This document shows positions 1 to 6,692 of a DNA stretch of 11,630 nucleotides, one piece after another. The DNA is from an uncultured Gemmatimonadota bacterium (GTDB taxonomy: Bacteria > Gemmatimonadota > Gemmatimonadetes > Gemmatimonadales > GWC2-71-9): contig CAJVYZ010000034.1 of assembly GCA_913009915.1 (NCBI GenBank), forward strand, positions 1 to 11,630, read 5' to 3'. The notes under the pieces were generated by a model. It ran no database searches. It was not told where the DNA came from and saw only the letters and a list, made by a program, of their open reading frames with translations. How positions within the stretch are numbered: the stretch's first letter is position 1; the number at the start of each line of letters is the position of its first letter. The translations under genes were made by a program, and so were the position numbers.

Positions 1-151
1 GGTGAAATTCCTGCAGGATCGGTAACGACTTCTCCTTACGCAGTTGCAAACGGTCGGCGTACCATTCCTGGCGCAGCGAAGAATCTTTCAACTCTAATTC
101 TGATTTCGTCTTCTTCGCTTCCCGTTCCACTCCATACAGATTCTTGTTCTT
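1..151 (-). pseudogene. IS66-family transposase fragment, truncated at both ends
   Basis: Read on the minus strand, one frame stays open from about 184 through the window edge (codons at 4-2, 7-5 and so on). It contains a NLYGVEREAK block at about 148-119, followed by a charged stretch ending RLQLRKEKSLPILQEFH. This matches the part of IS66 transposases that usually reads LYAVEREA...RLALRQERSRPLLDALH, just after the catalytic core motifs. IS66 proteins are DDE transposases of roughly 500 residues, so only about 45-50 residues are present. No inverted repeat is seen, and the homology stops mid-protein at about 140-175, where a planctomycete gene on the other strand begins. That is not what a clean IS insertion gives, so the boundary is more likely an assembly join or an old deletion. 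The stretch is visibly more AT-rich than the rest of the window. The family call is from memory of the motif, without a search. Confidence 0.6.
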
Positions 152-170
152 CCGAACTCGGCTCTTCTTC

Positions 171-1004
171 AGCCTCCGGTTCATCGAAGAGGGTTGGTCC
201 GTCAAGAAGATGGTGCGGGCGATCATGCTGAGCCGCGCTTACCAGTTGAGCAGCCATGTCGATGAGAACAACATGAAGGTTGATCCCGACAACCGCTTGC
301 TGTGGCGTCAGACGCCGCGGCGGCTCGAAGCCGAAGCGATTCGTGACGCCATTCTGGCGGTCAGCGGGCAACTGGACCCGCAGCGGCCGGAATCGTCGAC
401 GGTGACCGGGCTGGGGGACAAGTTGGCTCGCAGTATTCCTCTCGAGAAGATTCAGCCGCCGAGCCGTCATCGCAGTGTCTATCTGCCGATCGTGCGTGAC
501 TATGTGCCGGAGTTGTTCGACCTGTTCGACTTCCCGTCGCCGAGTCTTGTCAGCGGGCAGCGATCGGTCACCAACGTGCCGTCGCAGGCGCTGTACTTGC
601 GAAACTCACCATTTGTGGCCGAACAGGCCCGGCATGCGGCCGAGCGACTGCTGGCATCGGAGGAAGCGGTCGACGATCCGCAGCGTGTGGCACTCGCCAT
701 GCACTGGGCCTTGGGACGTGCGCCCTCTGAGGCCGAAGCAACCGCAGCGCTGCAGCTGATCGTTGAAGTGAAGCAAGCGGGCGCGAACAAGGAACAGGAA
801 CAGGCCGCCAAGGAAGCGGAGGCGTCGAAAGAAGGAGAGGAGCCGAACGCAGCGGAGGAATCGAAGGCGGAGGATACGAAGGCGGAGGATACGAAGACAG
901 ATGACGGCAGCAGCGATTCCGGAAGCGTCGACGCCTGGTCGGCGTGGTTCCTCACACTCTTCACCACGGCGGAGTTTCGATATCTGGTGGATGCCGAGAC
1001 GTAA
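171..1004 (+). CDS. DUF1553 (PSD1-type) planctomycete protein, 5'-truncated
   Basis: This is the C-terminal part, about 277 residues, of a DUF1549/DUF1553 protein. These are large exported proteins abundant in Planctomycetota, often with an N-terminal cytochrome-like domain, and their function is unproven. Family hallmarks, in order: [20 protein letters not shown] then SRAYQLSS (about 171-260), [20 protein letters not shown] (about 289-348), [20 protein letters not shown] (about 475-534), the block [17 protein letters not shown] (about 568-618), and [11 protein letters not shown] near 709-741. The reading frame is open further 5' but family similarity starts only at about 171, so upstream codons belong to other DNA. 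A Lys/Glu/Ala-rich low-complexity insert (about 766-915) precedes the normal C-terminal [17 protein letters not shown] motif. The gene ends with TAA 27 nt before the DUF1501 gene, the usual planctomycete gene order. Confidence 0.85.
   Translation, partial: SLRFIEEGWSVKKMVRAIMLSRAYQLSSHVDENNMKVDPDNRLLWRQTPRRLEAEAIRDAILAVSGQLDPQRPESSTVTGLGDKLARSIPLEKIQPPSRHRSVYLPIVRDYVPELFDLFDFPSPSLVSGQRSVTNVPSQALYLRNSPFVAEQARHAAERLLASEEAVDDPQRVALAMHWALGRAPSEAEATAALQLIVEVKQAGANKEQEQAAKEAEASKEGEEPNAAEESKAEDTKAEDTKTDDGSSDSGSVDAWSAWFLTLFTTAEFRYLVDAET
852..896 (+). repeat. 15-bp tandem repeat, three copies, in the DUF1553 gene
   Basis: The unit GCGGAGGATACGAAG occurs exactly at 867-881 and 882-896. A third copy with two changes lies at 852-866 (GCGGAGGAATCGAAG). 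In frame it encodes the pentapeptide steps [15 protein letters not shown], inside an acidic and basic low-complexity linker. It probably arose by replication slippage and is likely variable in length between strains. Confidence 0.85.
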
Positions 1005-1030
1005 ACGTTCAACGCGGGAGCAGACTTGCC

Positions 1031-1648
1031 ATGATAAACGACCCCTCATCCCCCACCGTTTCGCGGCGTGGATGGCTCAAAGCCGCCTCGTGCGGACTGG
1101 GAGCCTTGACGGTGACCGGTTTGGCTCCCGAGGGAGTGTCGGCCGGTTTGCTCTCGCCGCGGGAATCGCATTTCGCCCCCAAGGCCAAGCGTGTGATCTT
1201 CCTGTTTATGGCAGGCGGTCCGTCGCAATTTGAATCCTTCGACCACAAGCCGTCGCTCCAGGCGGGCGGCGGCAAGACGGGACTCAAAAAGGGAAAGCTG
1301 CTCGCTCCGCTGGCGAAGTTCGCCCAGCATGGCGCGAGCGGGATGTGGGTCTCGGACGCGTTCCCGCATCTGGCCGAACAGGCCGACGAGTTGTGCCTGC
1401 TCAATGCCGCCTCGGCACCAAGCCGCGCCCATCCGATCGCCATACCGATGATGCACACCGGCGCGTTTCAGTTCGTGCGCCCGTCGCTCGGGGCATGGGT
1501 GGTGTACGGTCTGGGGACGGAGAATCAGGACCTACCCGGCTTTTTCACCATCAAGCCGACGCGGACATTCGGGGGCCCGTCTAACTATGGCAGTGCGTTT
1601 CTGCCGAGCACGTATCAGGCGACGCGGCTGGGCTGGGAAGGCAATGAC
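1031..1648 (+). CDS. DUF1501 family exported protein, N-terminal part only (3' end lost at chimeric join)
   Basis: The start ATG at 1031 is chosen because it follows a GGGAG ribosome site at 1016-1020 and places a twin-arginine signal at the N-terminus: SRRGWLK at residues 11-17, then a hydrophobic stretch rich in Ala, Gly and Leu to about residue 38. The mature part opens with [20 protein letters not shown], the characteristic first strand and metal-site-like loop of DUF1501. That family has a sulfatase/alkaline-phosphatase-like fold and unknown substrate. Other family features are the [18 protein letters not shown] segment (here [16 protein letters not shown]), the [20 protein letters not shown] region, and [20 protein letters not shown] ending at about 1633. 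A complete member is about 450-480 residues, but only about 205 are present. Beyond about 1645 the in-frame sequence is an unrelated flavin enzyme, so the real 3' half is absent. The ATG at 944 is an in-frame alternative, but it lies within the upstream gene and would bury the Tat signal. Confidence 0.85.
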
Positions 1649-1660
1649 GCGCCCCTCGCC
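1640..1660. other. Probable chimeric junction inside a continuous ORF
   Basis: DUF1501 similarity ends around GWEGN (1631-1645), and flavin-oxidoreductase similarity begins around PLAEGAWP (1652-1675). The two meet in frame by chance, giving an uninterrupted 448-codon ORF from 1031 to 2377. Both flanking genes are cut mid-domain: DUF1501 lacks its second half, and the oxidoreductase lacks its FAD domain and half a barrel. A functional fusion would not be expected to split both folds. Exact base not determinable. Confidence 0.75.
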
Positions 1661-2377
1661 GAGGGCGCCTGGCCGATCATGGCGCCGTCTCCCCTCGCCT
1701 ATGCGCCGGCCAATCAGGTGCCGCGGGAGATGAGCCGGGCCGACATGGACGCGGTGCGGGACGATTTTGTCCGGGCCGCCTCCCTGGCCGATGCAGCGGG
1801 TATGGATTTGCTGGAGGTGCACATGGCGCACGGGTACCTGCTGGCGTCGTTCATCTCACCGCTCACCAACCGGCGCACCGACGAGTACGGCGGATCGCTG
1901 GACAACAGGATGCGGTTCCCGCTCGAGGTGTTCGATGCCGTGCGAGCGGCATGGCCCCAGTCCAAGCCGATGTCGGTCAGGATCTCCGCCGTCGACTGGG
2001 CCCCGGGCGGTACCACGCCGGAGGACGCGGTCGCCGTGGCCCGGTTGCTCAAGGAGCACGGGTGCGACATCGTTGACGTGTCCGCGGGCCAGACGGTCCC
2101 CGACGCTTCACCGGTGTACGGCAGGCAGTTCCAGACGCCGTTCAGCGATCGGATCAGGCTCGAAGTGGATATCCCGACCATGACCGTTGGCAACATCTCC
2201 TCGTATGAAGACGCCAACAGCATTCTCGCCGCTGGGCGCGCGGACCTGGTAGTGATGGCCCGGGCCCATCTATGGAACCCTTACTGGACGAGGCACGCTG
2301 CCCAGGCCTTGGGGCATGAACTCCCCTGGCCGGAGCCGTACGCGGTGCTGAACCAGTACACACCGAGAGAGCGATGA
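1649..2377 (+). CDS. Anthraniloyl-CoA monooxygenase / salicylyl-CoA 5-hydroxylase-like enzyme, C-terminal OYE barrel part (5'-truncated)
   Basis: About 242 residues of an Old Yellow Enzyme (NADH:flavin oxidoreductase) barrel are present, from [20 protein letters not shown] (about 1652) to the TGA at 2375-2377. Key parts are [10 protein letters not shown] (about 1814-1843; His at 1820-1822 and 1829-1831 match the OYE substrate-binding pair), [20 protein letters not shown] (about 1850-1909), [11 protein letters not shown] (about 2072-2104), VGNISS (about 2186-2203) and a [18 protein letters not shown] end typical of FMN phosphate binding. The PxPEGxWP opening, the [20 protein letters not shown] block and the short C-terminus fit the bifunctional aryl-CoA enzymes. 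In those a FAD hydroxylase domain precedes this barrel, and the enzyme hydroxylates and dearomatises 2-aminobenzoyl-CoA. The FAD domain and the N-terminal half of the barrel are missing at the chimeric join. The stop overlaps the dioxygenase start (ATGA), so the gene truly belongs to the downstream operon. Substrate is inferred from these neighbours, and a plain OYE-family reductase is the alternative. Confidence 0.8.
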   Translation, partial: APLAEGAWPIMAPSPLAYAPANQVPREMSRADMDAVRDDFVRAASLADAAGMDLLEVHMAHGYLLASFISPLTNRRTDEYGGSLDNRMRFPLEVFDAVRAAWPQSKPMSVRISAVDWAPGGTTPEDAVAVARLLKEHGCDIVDVSAGQTVPDASPVYGRQFQTPFSDRIRLEVDIPTMTVGNISSYEDANSILAAGRADLVVMARAHLWNPYWTRHAAQALGHELPWPEPYAVLNQYTPRER

Positions 2378-3198
2378 CCCCCCCCTCCACTCCCGACCAG
2401 CAGCCGGACACGCCCGCGTCCCTCATGTACGCCCAGTATCTGCAGCTCGATCGGGTGTTGGGTGCGCAGCAGCCGAGATCCGACGGACCCGAACATGACG
2501 AACTCCTGTTCATCATCATCCACCAGATCTATGAGCTGTGGTTCAAGGAGGTCCTGCACGAGTTGGATTACCTGCGCCAGCGACTGGGCGACGACGACCT
2601 GCCCTCGGCGATGAGTACCCTGAAGCGGATCCTCACCATCCTCAAGGTGCTGGTGTCACAGATCGACGTGCTGGAAACGATAACGCCGATCGACTATTTG
2701 ACCTTCCGTGATCGACTCGCGTCCGGCAGCGGCTTCCAGTCGTTGCAGTTCCGCGAGTTCGAGTTTGCCCTCGGGGCCAAGCGCCGGAGCGCGGTCGACC
2801 ATTTTCCGGAGGGCAGCACGGGCCGGGAGACGCTCGAACTCCGCTACCGGGAAGAGACGGTGTGGGACGCATTCCTTCACTATCTGTCCCGCACCGGGCA
2901 CTCGGTACCGGACGAGCTCCTCACGCGGGACGTGACCCAGCCGGTGGAGCCCTCAGCGGAACTCCAGTCGACGTTGATCGACATCTACCGCAATCACCCG
3001 ACAACCATGCACCTGTGCGAGCGGCTGGTCGATCTCGATGAAGGCGTCCAGGAGTGGCGCTACCGCCATGTGAAGATGGTCCAACGCACCATCGGCACCA
3101 AACGCGGGACCGGCGGATCCAGTGGCGCGGAGTATCTGAAGTCCACCCTGTTCCATGACGCGTTTCCCGATTTGTGGGCCATCCGTACCGAGTTGTAG
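2374..3198 (+). CDS. kynA: Tryptophan 2,3-dioxygenase
   Basis: A cytoplasmic haem enzyme that opens the indole ring of L-tryptophan with O2 to give N-formylkynurenine, the first step of the kynurenine route. The 274-residue length is normal for bacteria. Visible signatures are [17 protein letters not shown] (residues 16-32), [19 protein letters not shown] (41-59), the YLTFRD segment (108-113), SGFQSLQFR (119-127), [20 protein letters not shown] (227-246) and GGSSG. By alignment to the Xanthomonas campestris enzyme, His232 is the axial haem ligand (His240 there), His50 contacts the indole NH (His55), and Phe46, Tyr108, Arg112 and Thr246 match the substrate-pocket residues Phe51, Tyr113, Arg117 and Thr254. 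All are intact. ATG at 2374 overlaps the previous stop (ATGA), with GAGAGAG just upstream, so it is likely translationally coupled. The next gene begins 8 nt after its stop. Confidence 0.96.
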   Translation: MTPPSTPDQQPDTPASLMYAQYLQLDRVLGAQQPRSDGPEHDELLFIIIHQIYELWFKEVLHELDYLRQRLGDDDLPSAMSTLKRILTILKVLVSQIDVLETITPIDYLTFRDRLASGSGFQSLQFREFEFALGAKRRSAVDHFPEGSTGRETLELRYREETVWDAFLHYLSRTGHSVPDELLTRDVTQPVEPSAELQSTLIDIYRNHPTTMHLCERLVDLDEGVQEWRYRHVKMVQRTIGTKRGTGGSSGAEYLKSTLFHDAFPDLWAIRTEL

Positions 3199-3206
3199 CT
3201 TCGGAC

Positions 3207-4415
3207 ATGCAACCACAGTCTCTCTACGACGAACCCAACACCCTGGCGCCGCACTACCACCGGTTCCGTGTCAGCCAACGATGTCTGCTCACGGGGCACT
3301 CGCACCAGGCGTGGCCCGATCGGAGCCTCGACGGCCAGCAGCGCGCGTGGCAGGATGCGGCGCACTACGTCGATGACAAATGGGGTCCGGCATTCGAGCA
3401 GGCCGAACTGGTCCGCGCGGGATTCCGCCGCCTGCTGGGAGACGACCCCCAGTACGGCGCCATGGCGCTGGGCCAGAACACCCACGAATTGCTGATCCGC
3501 TTTCTGTCGGCCTTGCCGCTGCGGCAGCGTCCCCGCGTCGTCACCACCGACGGAGAATTCCATTCGATGCGGCGGCAACTCGACCGGCTGGAAGAAGAGG
3601 GACTGGCCGTCACTCGGGTGGCGGCGCTGCCGGCCGTGTCCCTGTCGGAGCGTGTGGCCGAGGCCCTCGATGATGGTACCGGGGCCGTGATGATTTCCGC
3701 GGTCCTGTTCGGCAACGGTCACATCGTACCCGGACTCGCCGGCCTCAGTGCCGCCTGCCGGCACCGAGGGATACCGCTGCTGGTCGACGCCTACCACGCG
3801 CTGAACGTGGTGCCCTTTTCGATGGTGGAGCACGACCTGCTCGACGCCTACGTGGTCGGCGGCGGGTACAAGTACTGCCAATTGGGGGAAGGCAACTGCT
3901 TCCTGCGGTTCCCCAAGGCCAGCGCCCTCCGCCCCGCGGTGACTGGATGGTTCGCCGAGTTCGCCGAACTGACGGCCTCGGAAAGGGACGCGAGAGTGAC
4001 CTACGCCGAGGGTGACGCCCGATTCGCCGGCGCCACCTACGATCCCACCAGCCACTACCGGGCTGCCGACGTGTTCGCCTTCTTCGAAGAACGGGCACTC
4101 AGTCCCGACCTCCTCCGGGAAGTCAGCCAGCACCAGGTCGGGCTACTGGCCGAGTCGTTCGCTGCGATCGAGGCAGACCCCAGCGTGATCACCCGCGATC
4201 GGTCCGTGCCGATCACGGCGATTGGCGGCTTTCTGGCCCTCGAGACGCCCCACGCCGGAAAATTCCACGAGCTCCTGCGGCAACGCGACGTGTGGACCGA
4301 CCACCGGGCCGGGGTCCTCCGCTTGGGCCCGGCGCCGTACCTGTCGGACCGGCAGTTGATCGACGCCATGGACGCGTTGGCGGAGACGATCGAGGTCGTC
4401 CGCTCCATAGTATGA
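3207..4415 (+). CDS. kynU: Kynureninase-like PLP-dependent enzyme
   Basis: A fold-type I PLP enzyme of 402 residues, close to the usual bacterial kynureninase length. It would cleave L-kynurenine (or its formyl product once deformylated) to anthranilate and alanine. The PLP site is visible: LLVDAYHALNVVPF with Asp194 (pyridine N) and His197, then YVVGGGYKYCQLGEGNCFL with Lys222 as the Schiff-base lysine, in the G-YKY context of kynureninases. The N-terminus has LTGHSHQAWPD in place of the more usual LDGNSLGP motif, so it belongs to a divergent branch that databases may label aminotransferase class V. ATG 3207 is preferred, because the in-frame ATG at 3174 would overlap the dioxygenase by 25 nt. 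No strong ribosome site is seen, so coupling to the gene 8 nt upstream is likely. The stop overlaps the next start. Placement after tryptophan dioxygenase supports kynureninase; substrate remains inferred. Confidence 0.83.
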   Translation: MQPQSLYDEPNTLAPHYHRFRVSQRCLLTGHSHQAWPDRSLDGQQRAWQDAAHYVDDKWGPAFEQAELVRAGFRRLLGDDPQYGAMALGQNTHELLIRFLSALPLRQRPRVVTTDGEFHSMRRQLDRLEEEGLAVTRVAALPAVSLSERVAEALDDGTGAVMISAVLFGNGHIVPGLAGLSAACRHRGIPLLVDAYHALNVVPFSMVEHDLLDAYVVGGGYKYCQLGEGNCFLRFPKASALRPAVTGWFAEFAELTASERDARVTYAEGDARFAGATYDPTSHYRAADVFAFFEERALSPDLLREVSQHQVGLLAESFAAIEADPSVITRDRSVPITAIGGFLALETPHAGKFHELLRQRDVWTDHRAGVLRLGPAPYLSDRQLIDAMDALAETIEVVRSIV

Positions 4416-5737
4416 CCGACCTGGCTGCAGCTTCCGTCGTCGATTCGGTGTCGCTGTCTCACGGATTCTTGCTGCTGGGCGCGGCGGCACTGCTGCTGCC
4501 GCGTGGCAAGCCGGCCACCTTCGCCCTGGAAGGGCTGCTGGCCTACGCCCTCGGCGCAGCCAGCCTGCAGGTCGGCGCCCGCGCCATGGATAGCCTGACT
4601 TTCGCCGCCGCTGCCGGGCTCGACGCCCCCAGGTCGTTTCTGGCGGTCTCCCTGGGCCTTCTCCTCCTCGGTCCGCTTCTCGGAGTCGTTGGCGGCGGGC
4701 TCGCCTGGCGGGGCGGAGGGACCGGCCGCTTTGGGCGCTTGCCTTGCGCAATAGCTCTGGGCGTATCGACCGCTGTGCTTGGCGCGCTCCTGGTCGTCGT
4801 GTTCGCCAGCGGGACCCCGGAGGCGGTGGCGGCTGCGGTACTTCTGGCAGTCGGAGCCTACGCCGGGTACCGGATGGGGCGTGCTTCGGGGGTGGGGATA
4901 CTTGTCCGCTACGTCGATCTCCACCTGCTTGCCCGGTGGCGCTGGCGGGATGGTTTGCGGGCACCAGGCAGGTCCGATGCCGTGTGGCTGGTGATCCTGG
5001 GTGTTGCGATCGTGGCCATGGTTGTCACCGAGCACGTCGGACTGATCATCATCGGCGCCCTCGCCGCCGCTGGGGCTGCCCATGCCCTGGCAGTGAGACT
5101 GTGGGACGGACCTCGGTTTCCCGTTCTCCCGCTGCTCGTGGCCGGCCTGATTCCCTTCGGCATCGAGCTGTACCAGTTGGCTGCCGCTGGGGAGTGGTCC
5201 ATGGCCTACCCGGCGTTGGCTCCGCTCACCGCCCAAATCGAAATCCGCTTGCTGCTCCTCGTGGCCTTGGCGGCGTGGGGCTTGGCGGCGTTGTGGCCGT
5301 TCCACGGGTTGGTCCCCAATGGAGTGCTGGCCCCCATAGGTGGCTTGGTGCTGTTCCTCCTCGGGGCCGGATTCCTTCCGGCAGGTCTGTTCTACTGGCA
5401 ACCGCTACTGAGCCCGCTGGCCTTGGTGAGCGTTTGGTGGGGAGCGCTTACGGGCCGGCGAACCCTGGTGCTGTCGGGTTGGGCGTTTCAGGCCTTGGTG
5501 AGCGATTTTCCGATGGCCAGCGAGGCGGCGTTCGGATTGCTGGGCGTCTCGGCCGCCCTGGTGCTCTTGCCGGCGGTCCCCGAGCGGTGGACAGCCGGTG
5601 TGGTTCGGATGCTGGTCGGGTTGAGCGCCGTGGGAATTGCGTGGAGCCTCCCGGGCATGCTGCAGACCCAGTTGGTGTACTCGGTCATCGCCGTTGCGGC
5701 GGTGGCCGTGGCCATCTGGCGCAAGCGGGATTCGTAG
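4412..5737 (+). CDS. Polytopic membrane protein of unknown function, coupled to the kynureninase gene
   Basis: The start is the ATG at 4412, which overlaps the kynureninase stop as ATGA; an upstream in-frame ATG would lie deep inside that gene. The product has 441 residues, dominated by Leu, Ala, Val and Gly. I count about 12 to 14 hydrophobic segments, for example around residues 15-30, 35-56, 73-97 and 110-132, and continuing to the C-terminal IAVAAVAVAIW before RKRDS. No soluble domain of any size is present. I do not recognise the family. One segment, ALWPFHGLVPNGVLAPIG (Pro296-Phe-His298 within it), resembles the PFHxWLPxAH..AP helix of complex I/Mrp antiporter-type subunits, but the conserved helix lysines and glutamate are not obvious, so this may be chance. 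Context suggests a role connected with tryptophan, kynurenine or anthranilate, such as transport, but nothing in the sequence proves it. Confidence 0.8.
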   Translation: MTDLAAASVVDSVSLSHGFLLLGAAALLLPRGKPATFALEGLLAYALGAASLQVGARAMDSLTFAAAAGLDAPRSFLAVSLGLLLLGPLLGVVGGGLAWRGGGTGRFGRLPCAIALGVSTAVLGALLVVVFASGTPEAVAAAVLLAVGAYAGYRMGRASGVGILVRYVDLHLLARWRWRDGLRAPGRSDAVWLVILGVAIVAMVVTEHVGLIIIGALAAAGAAHALAVRLWDGPRFPVLPLLVAGLIPFGIELYQLAAAGEWSMAYPALAPLTAQIEIRLLLLVALAAWGLAALWPFHGLVPNGVLAPIGGLVLFLLGAGFLPAGLFYWQPLLSPLALVSVWWGALTGRRTLVLSGWAFQALVSDFPMASEAAFGLLGVSAALVLLPAVPERWTAGVVRMLVGLSAVGIAWSLPGMLQTQLVYSVIAVAAVAVAIWRKRDS

Positions 5738-5762
5738 ACCGGGCTCTGCTGGGTGGGTCGCA

Positions 5763-5791
5763 TTGGTTACGGCGCCCTCCGGATCTACTTT
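5763..5791 (+). promoter_or_regulatory. Weak candidate promoter before the YtxJ-like gene
   Basis: TTGGTT (5763-5768) and TACTTT (5786-5791) are spaced by 17 nt in the 88-nt gap after the membrane protein gene. Each matches only about half of the sigma-70 consensus, so this could be chance. The gap itself shows that the next gene is less tightly coupled than the operon genes before it. Confidence 0.2.
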
Positions 5792-5825
5792 CCTTCCTTA
5801 GGCCGATACCGACTGGAGTCGTAGG

Positions 5826-6146
5826 ATGCTCAACCTGAAGACCGACGATGAGTGGGAACGCATATTGGGCGAAGACCGCGTGGTGATCTACAAGCACAGC
5901 CCCATCTGTGCTCTGAGCGCCCGGGCCTTCCCCCAGGTCCGGCGCTTCGAGAAGCAGTGGCCCGACGTCCCGGTGTACAAGGTCAACGTCATCCTTCGAC
6001 GAAAACTGGCCGCGCGCATCGCCGAGGATCTCGGCGTGAGGCACGAATCGCCTCAGGTCATCGTGCTGACCGGCGGGGAAACCAGCTGGCATGCATCACA
6101 TTTTGACGTGACCACCGAGGGCTTGGCCGCCGCCGTTACCTCTTGA
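5826..6146 (+). CDS. Monothiol bacilliredoxin-like protein (YtxJ/BrxC, DUF2847 family)
   Basis: A small cytosolic thioredoxin-fold protein of 106 residues, the usual family length. The active-site region is VVIYKHSPICALS (residues 19-31), matching the family's KHSTxCxxS pattern, with Cys28 and Ser31 in a CxxS arrangement. Cys28 is the only cysteine in the protein. The cis-proline of the thioredoxin fold is seen in HESPQVIVL. In Firmicutes such proteins remove bacillithiol from oxidised protein thiols. Here that thiol is not known to be made, so the partner could be bacillithiol or another low-molecular-weight thiol. The ATG at 5826 follows GGAG at 5815-5818 with 7 nt spacing. It is the last plus-strand gene before a convergent operon, and there is no evident functional link to tryptophan breakdown. 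Confidence 0.82.
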   Translation: MLNLKTDDEWERILGEDRVVIYKHSPICALSARAFPQVRRFEKQWPDVPVYKVNVILRRKLAARIAEDLGVRHESPQVIVLTGGETSWHASHFDVTTEGLAAAVTS

Positions 6147-6186
6147 GAAACCGGGTGGCCTCGCCGTTGCTCTCCCGGCGCGGGTA

Positions 6187-6217
6187 CCGGGCAGCGGTCG
6201 AGGCGCTGGCGGCCCGG
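6187..6217. terminator. Possible hairpin terminator between convergent genes
   Basis: CCGGGC-AGCG (6187-6196) can pair with CGCT (6204-6207) and GCCCGG (6212-6217). That leaves a 7-nt loop and a 4-nt bulge on one side. It lies in the 75-nt gap between two converging genes, 5 nt past the end of the minus-strand PEBP gene. There is no T-run on either side, so it is not a classical intrinsic terminator, and GC-rich DNA forms such stems easily. Confidence 0.3.
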
Positions 6218-6221
6218 TCCG

Positions 6222-6692
6222 TCATCGTTGATACGTCCCCATCAATTCAGTGGCCTCGATGACGTGGCCCTCCATGGCCTCCTGGAGCGCGGCGCTGGTC
6301 GGCTCCTGCAAGTCCGGCAGCACACAGTCCAGGGCAAACAATTTGAAGAAGTAGCGGTGGCGGCCGATGGGAGGGCAGGGGCCGCCCCACCCGGTTCCTC
6401 CAAAATCCGTCACGCCTTCCCTCGTCCCCGGTGGCAGGGCACTCGGCGAGACAGCTTCATCCAGCCCGAGGGAGTCCGGCGGCAGATTGTACAGTAGCCA
6501 ATGGACCCACGTCATCTTGGGGGCGTCGGGGTCGGGGGCGTCGGGATCGTCCACGATCAGTGCGAGGCTCGTGGTTCCCTCCGGCAGATCGGTCCAGCGC
6601 AACGCCGGAGAGATGTCTTCCGCGTCGCAGGTGTAGAGCGGTGGGATGGGGCCTTCATGAATGAAGGCCGTCGATGTCAAACTGAGCGACAT
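6222..6692 (-). CDS. PEBP family protein, YbhB/YbcL (Raf kinase inhibitor-like)
   Basis: A phosphatidylethanolamine-binding-protein fold protein of 156 residues, as expected for bacterial YbhB/YbcL relatives, whose ligands are mostly unknown. Family signatures are GPIPPLYTCDAEDISPALRW (residues 14-33), the ligand-pocket motif DDPDAP (48-53) with His64-Trp65 in TWVHWLLYNLP, and GRHRYFFKLFALD in the second half. An extra in-register DPDAP copy follows the first (residues 54-58), a small local duplication. The start at 6692 is fixed by a near-perfect AAGGAGG at 6703-6697 with a 4-nt spacer. This start lies inside the last 16 nt of the kinase gene, so the two are probably co-translated. No signal peptide is visible, so the protein is likely cytoplasmic. 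Whether it acts on the kinase, as eukaryotic RKIP does on Raf, is only a suggestion from context. Confidence 0.92.
   Translation of the reverse strand: MSLSLTSTAFIHEGPIPPLYTCDAEDISPALRWTDLPEGTTSLALIVDDPDAPDPDAPKMTWVHWLLYNLPPDSLGLDEAVSPSALPPGTREGVTDFGGTGWGGPCPPIGRHRYFFKLFALDCVLPDLQEPTSAALQEAMEGHVIEATELMGTYQR

Noticed and set aside
36..470. Minus-strand ORF with an acidic [11 protein letters not shown] stretch resembling an IS66 N-terminal linker
   Set aside because: Most of it is antisense to clear DUF1553 coding sequence. The better IS66 match uses a different minus-strand frame confined to the first 150 nt.
1031..2377. Genuine new two-domain enzyme (DUF1501 plus OYE)
   Set aside because: Both domains are incomplete at the joint, one is Tat-exported and the other is a cytoplasmic CoA-ester enzyme, and the flanking gene sets belong to different contexts.
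3060..5401. Long minus-strand ORFs opposite the kynureninase and membrane protein genes
   Set aside because: They are Arg/Gly/Gln/Pro-rich translations produced by GC-rich codon bias, show no family motifs, and lie antisense to well-supported genes.
4743..5838. Second plus-strand reading frame of 364 codons inside the membrane protein gene
   Set aside because: Arg/Gly/Pro-rich out-of-frame translation of a GC-rich hydrophobic gene, with no ribosome site and no motif.
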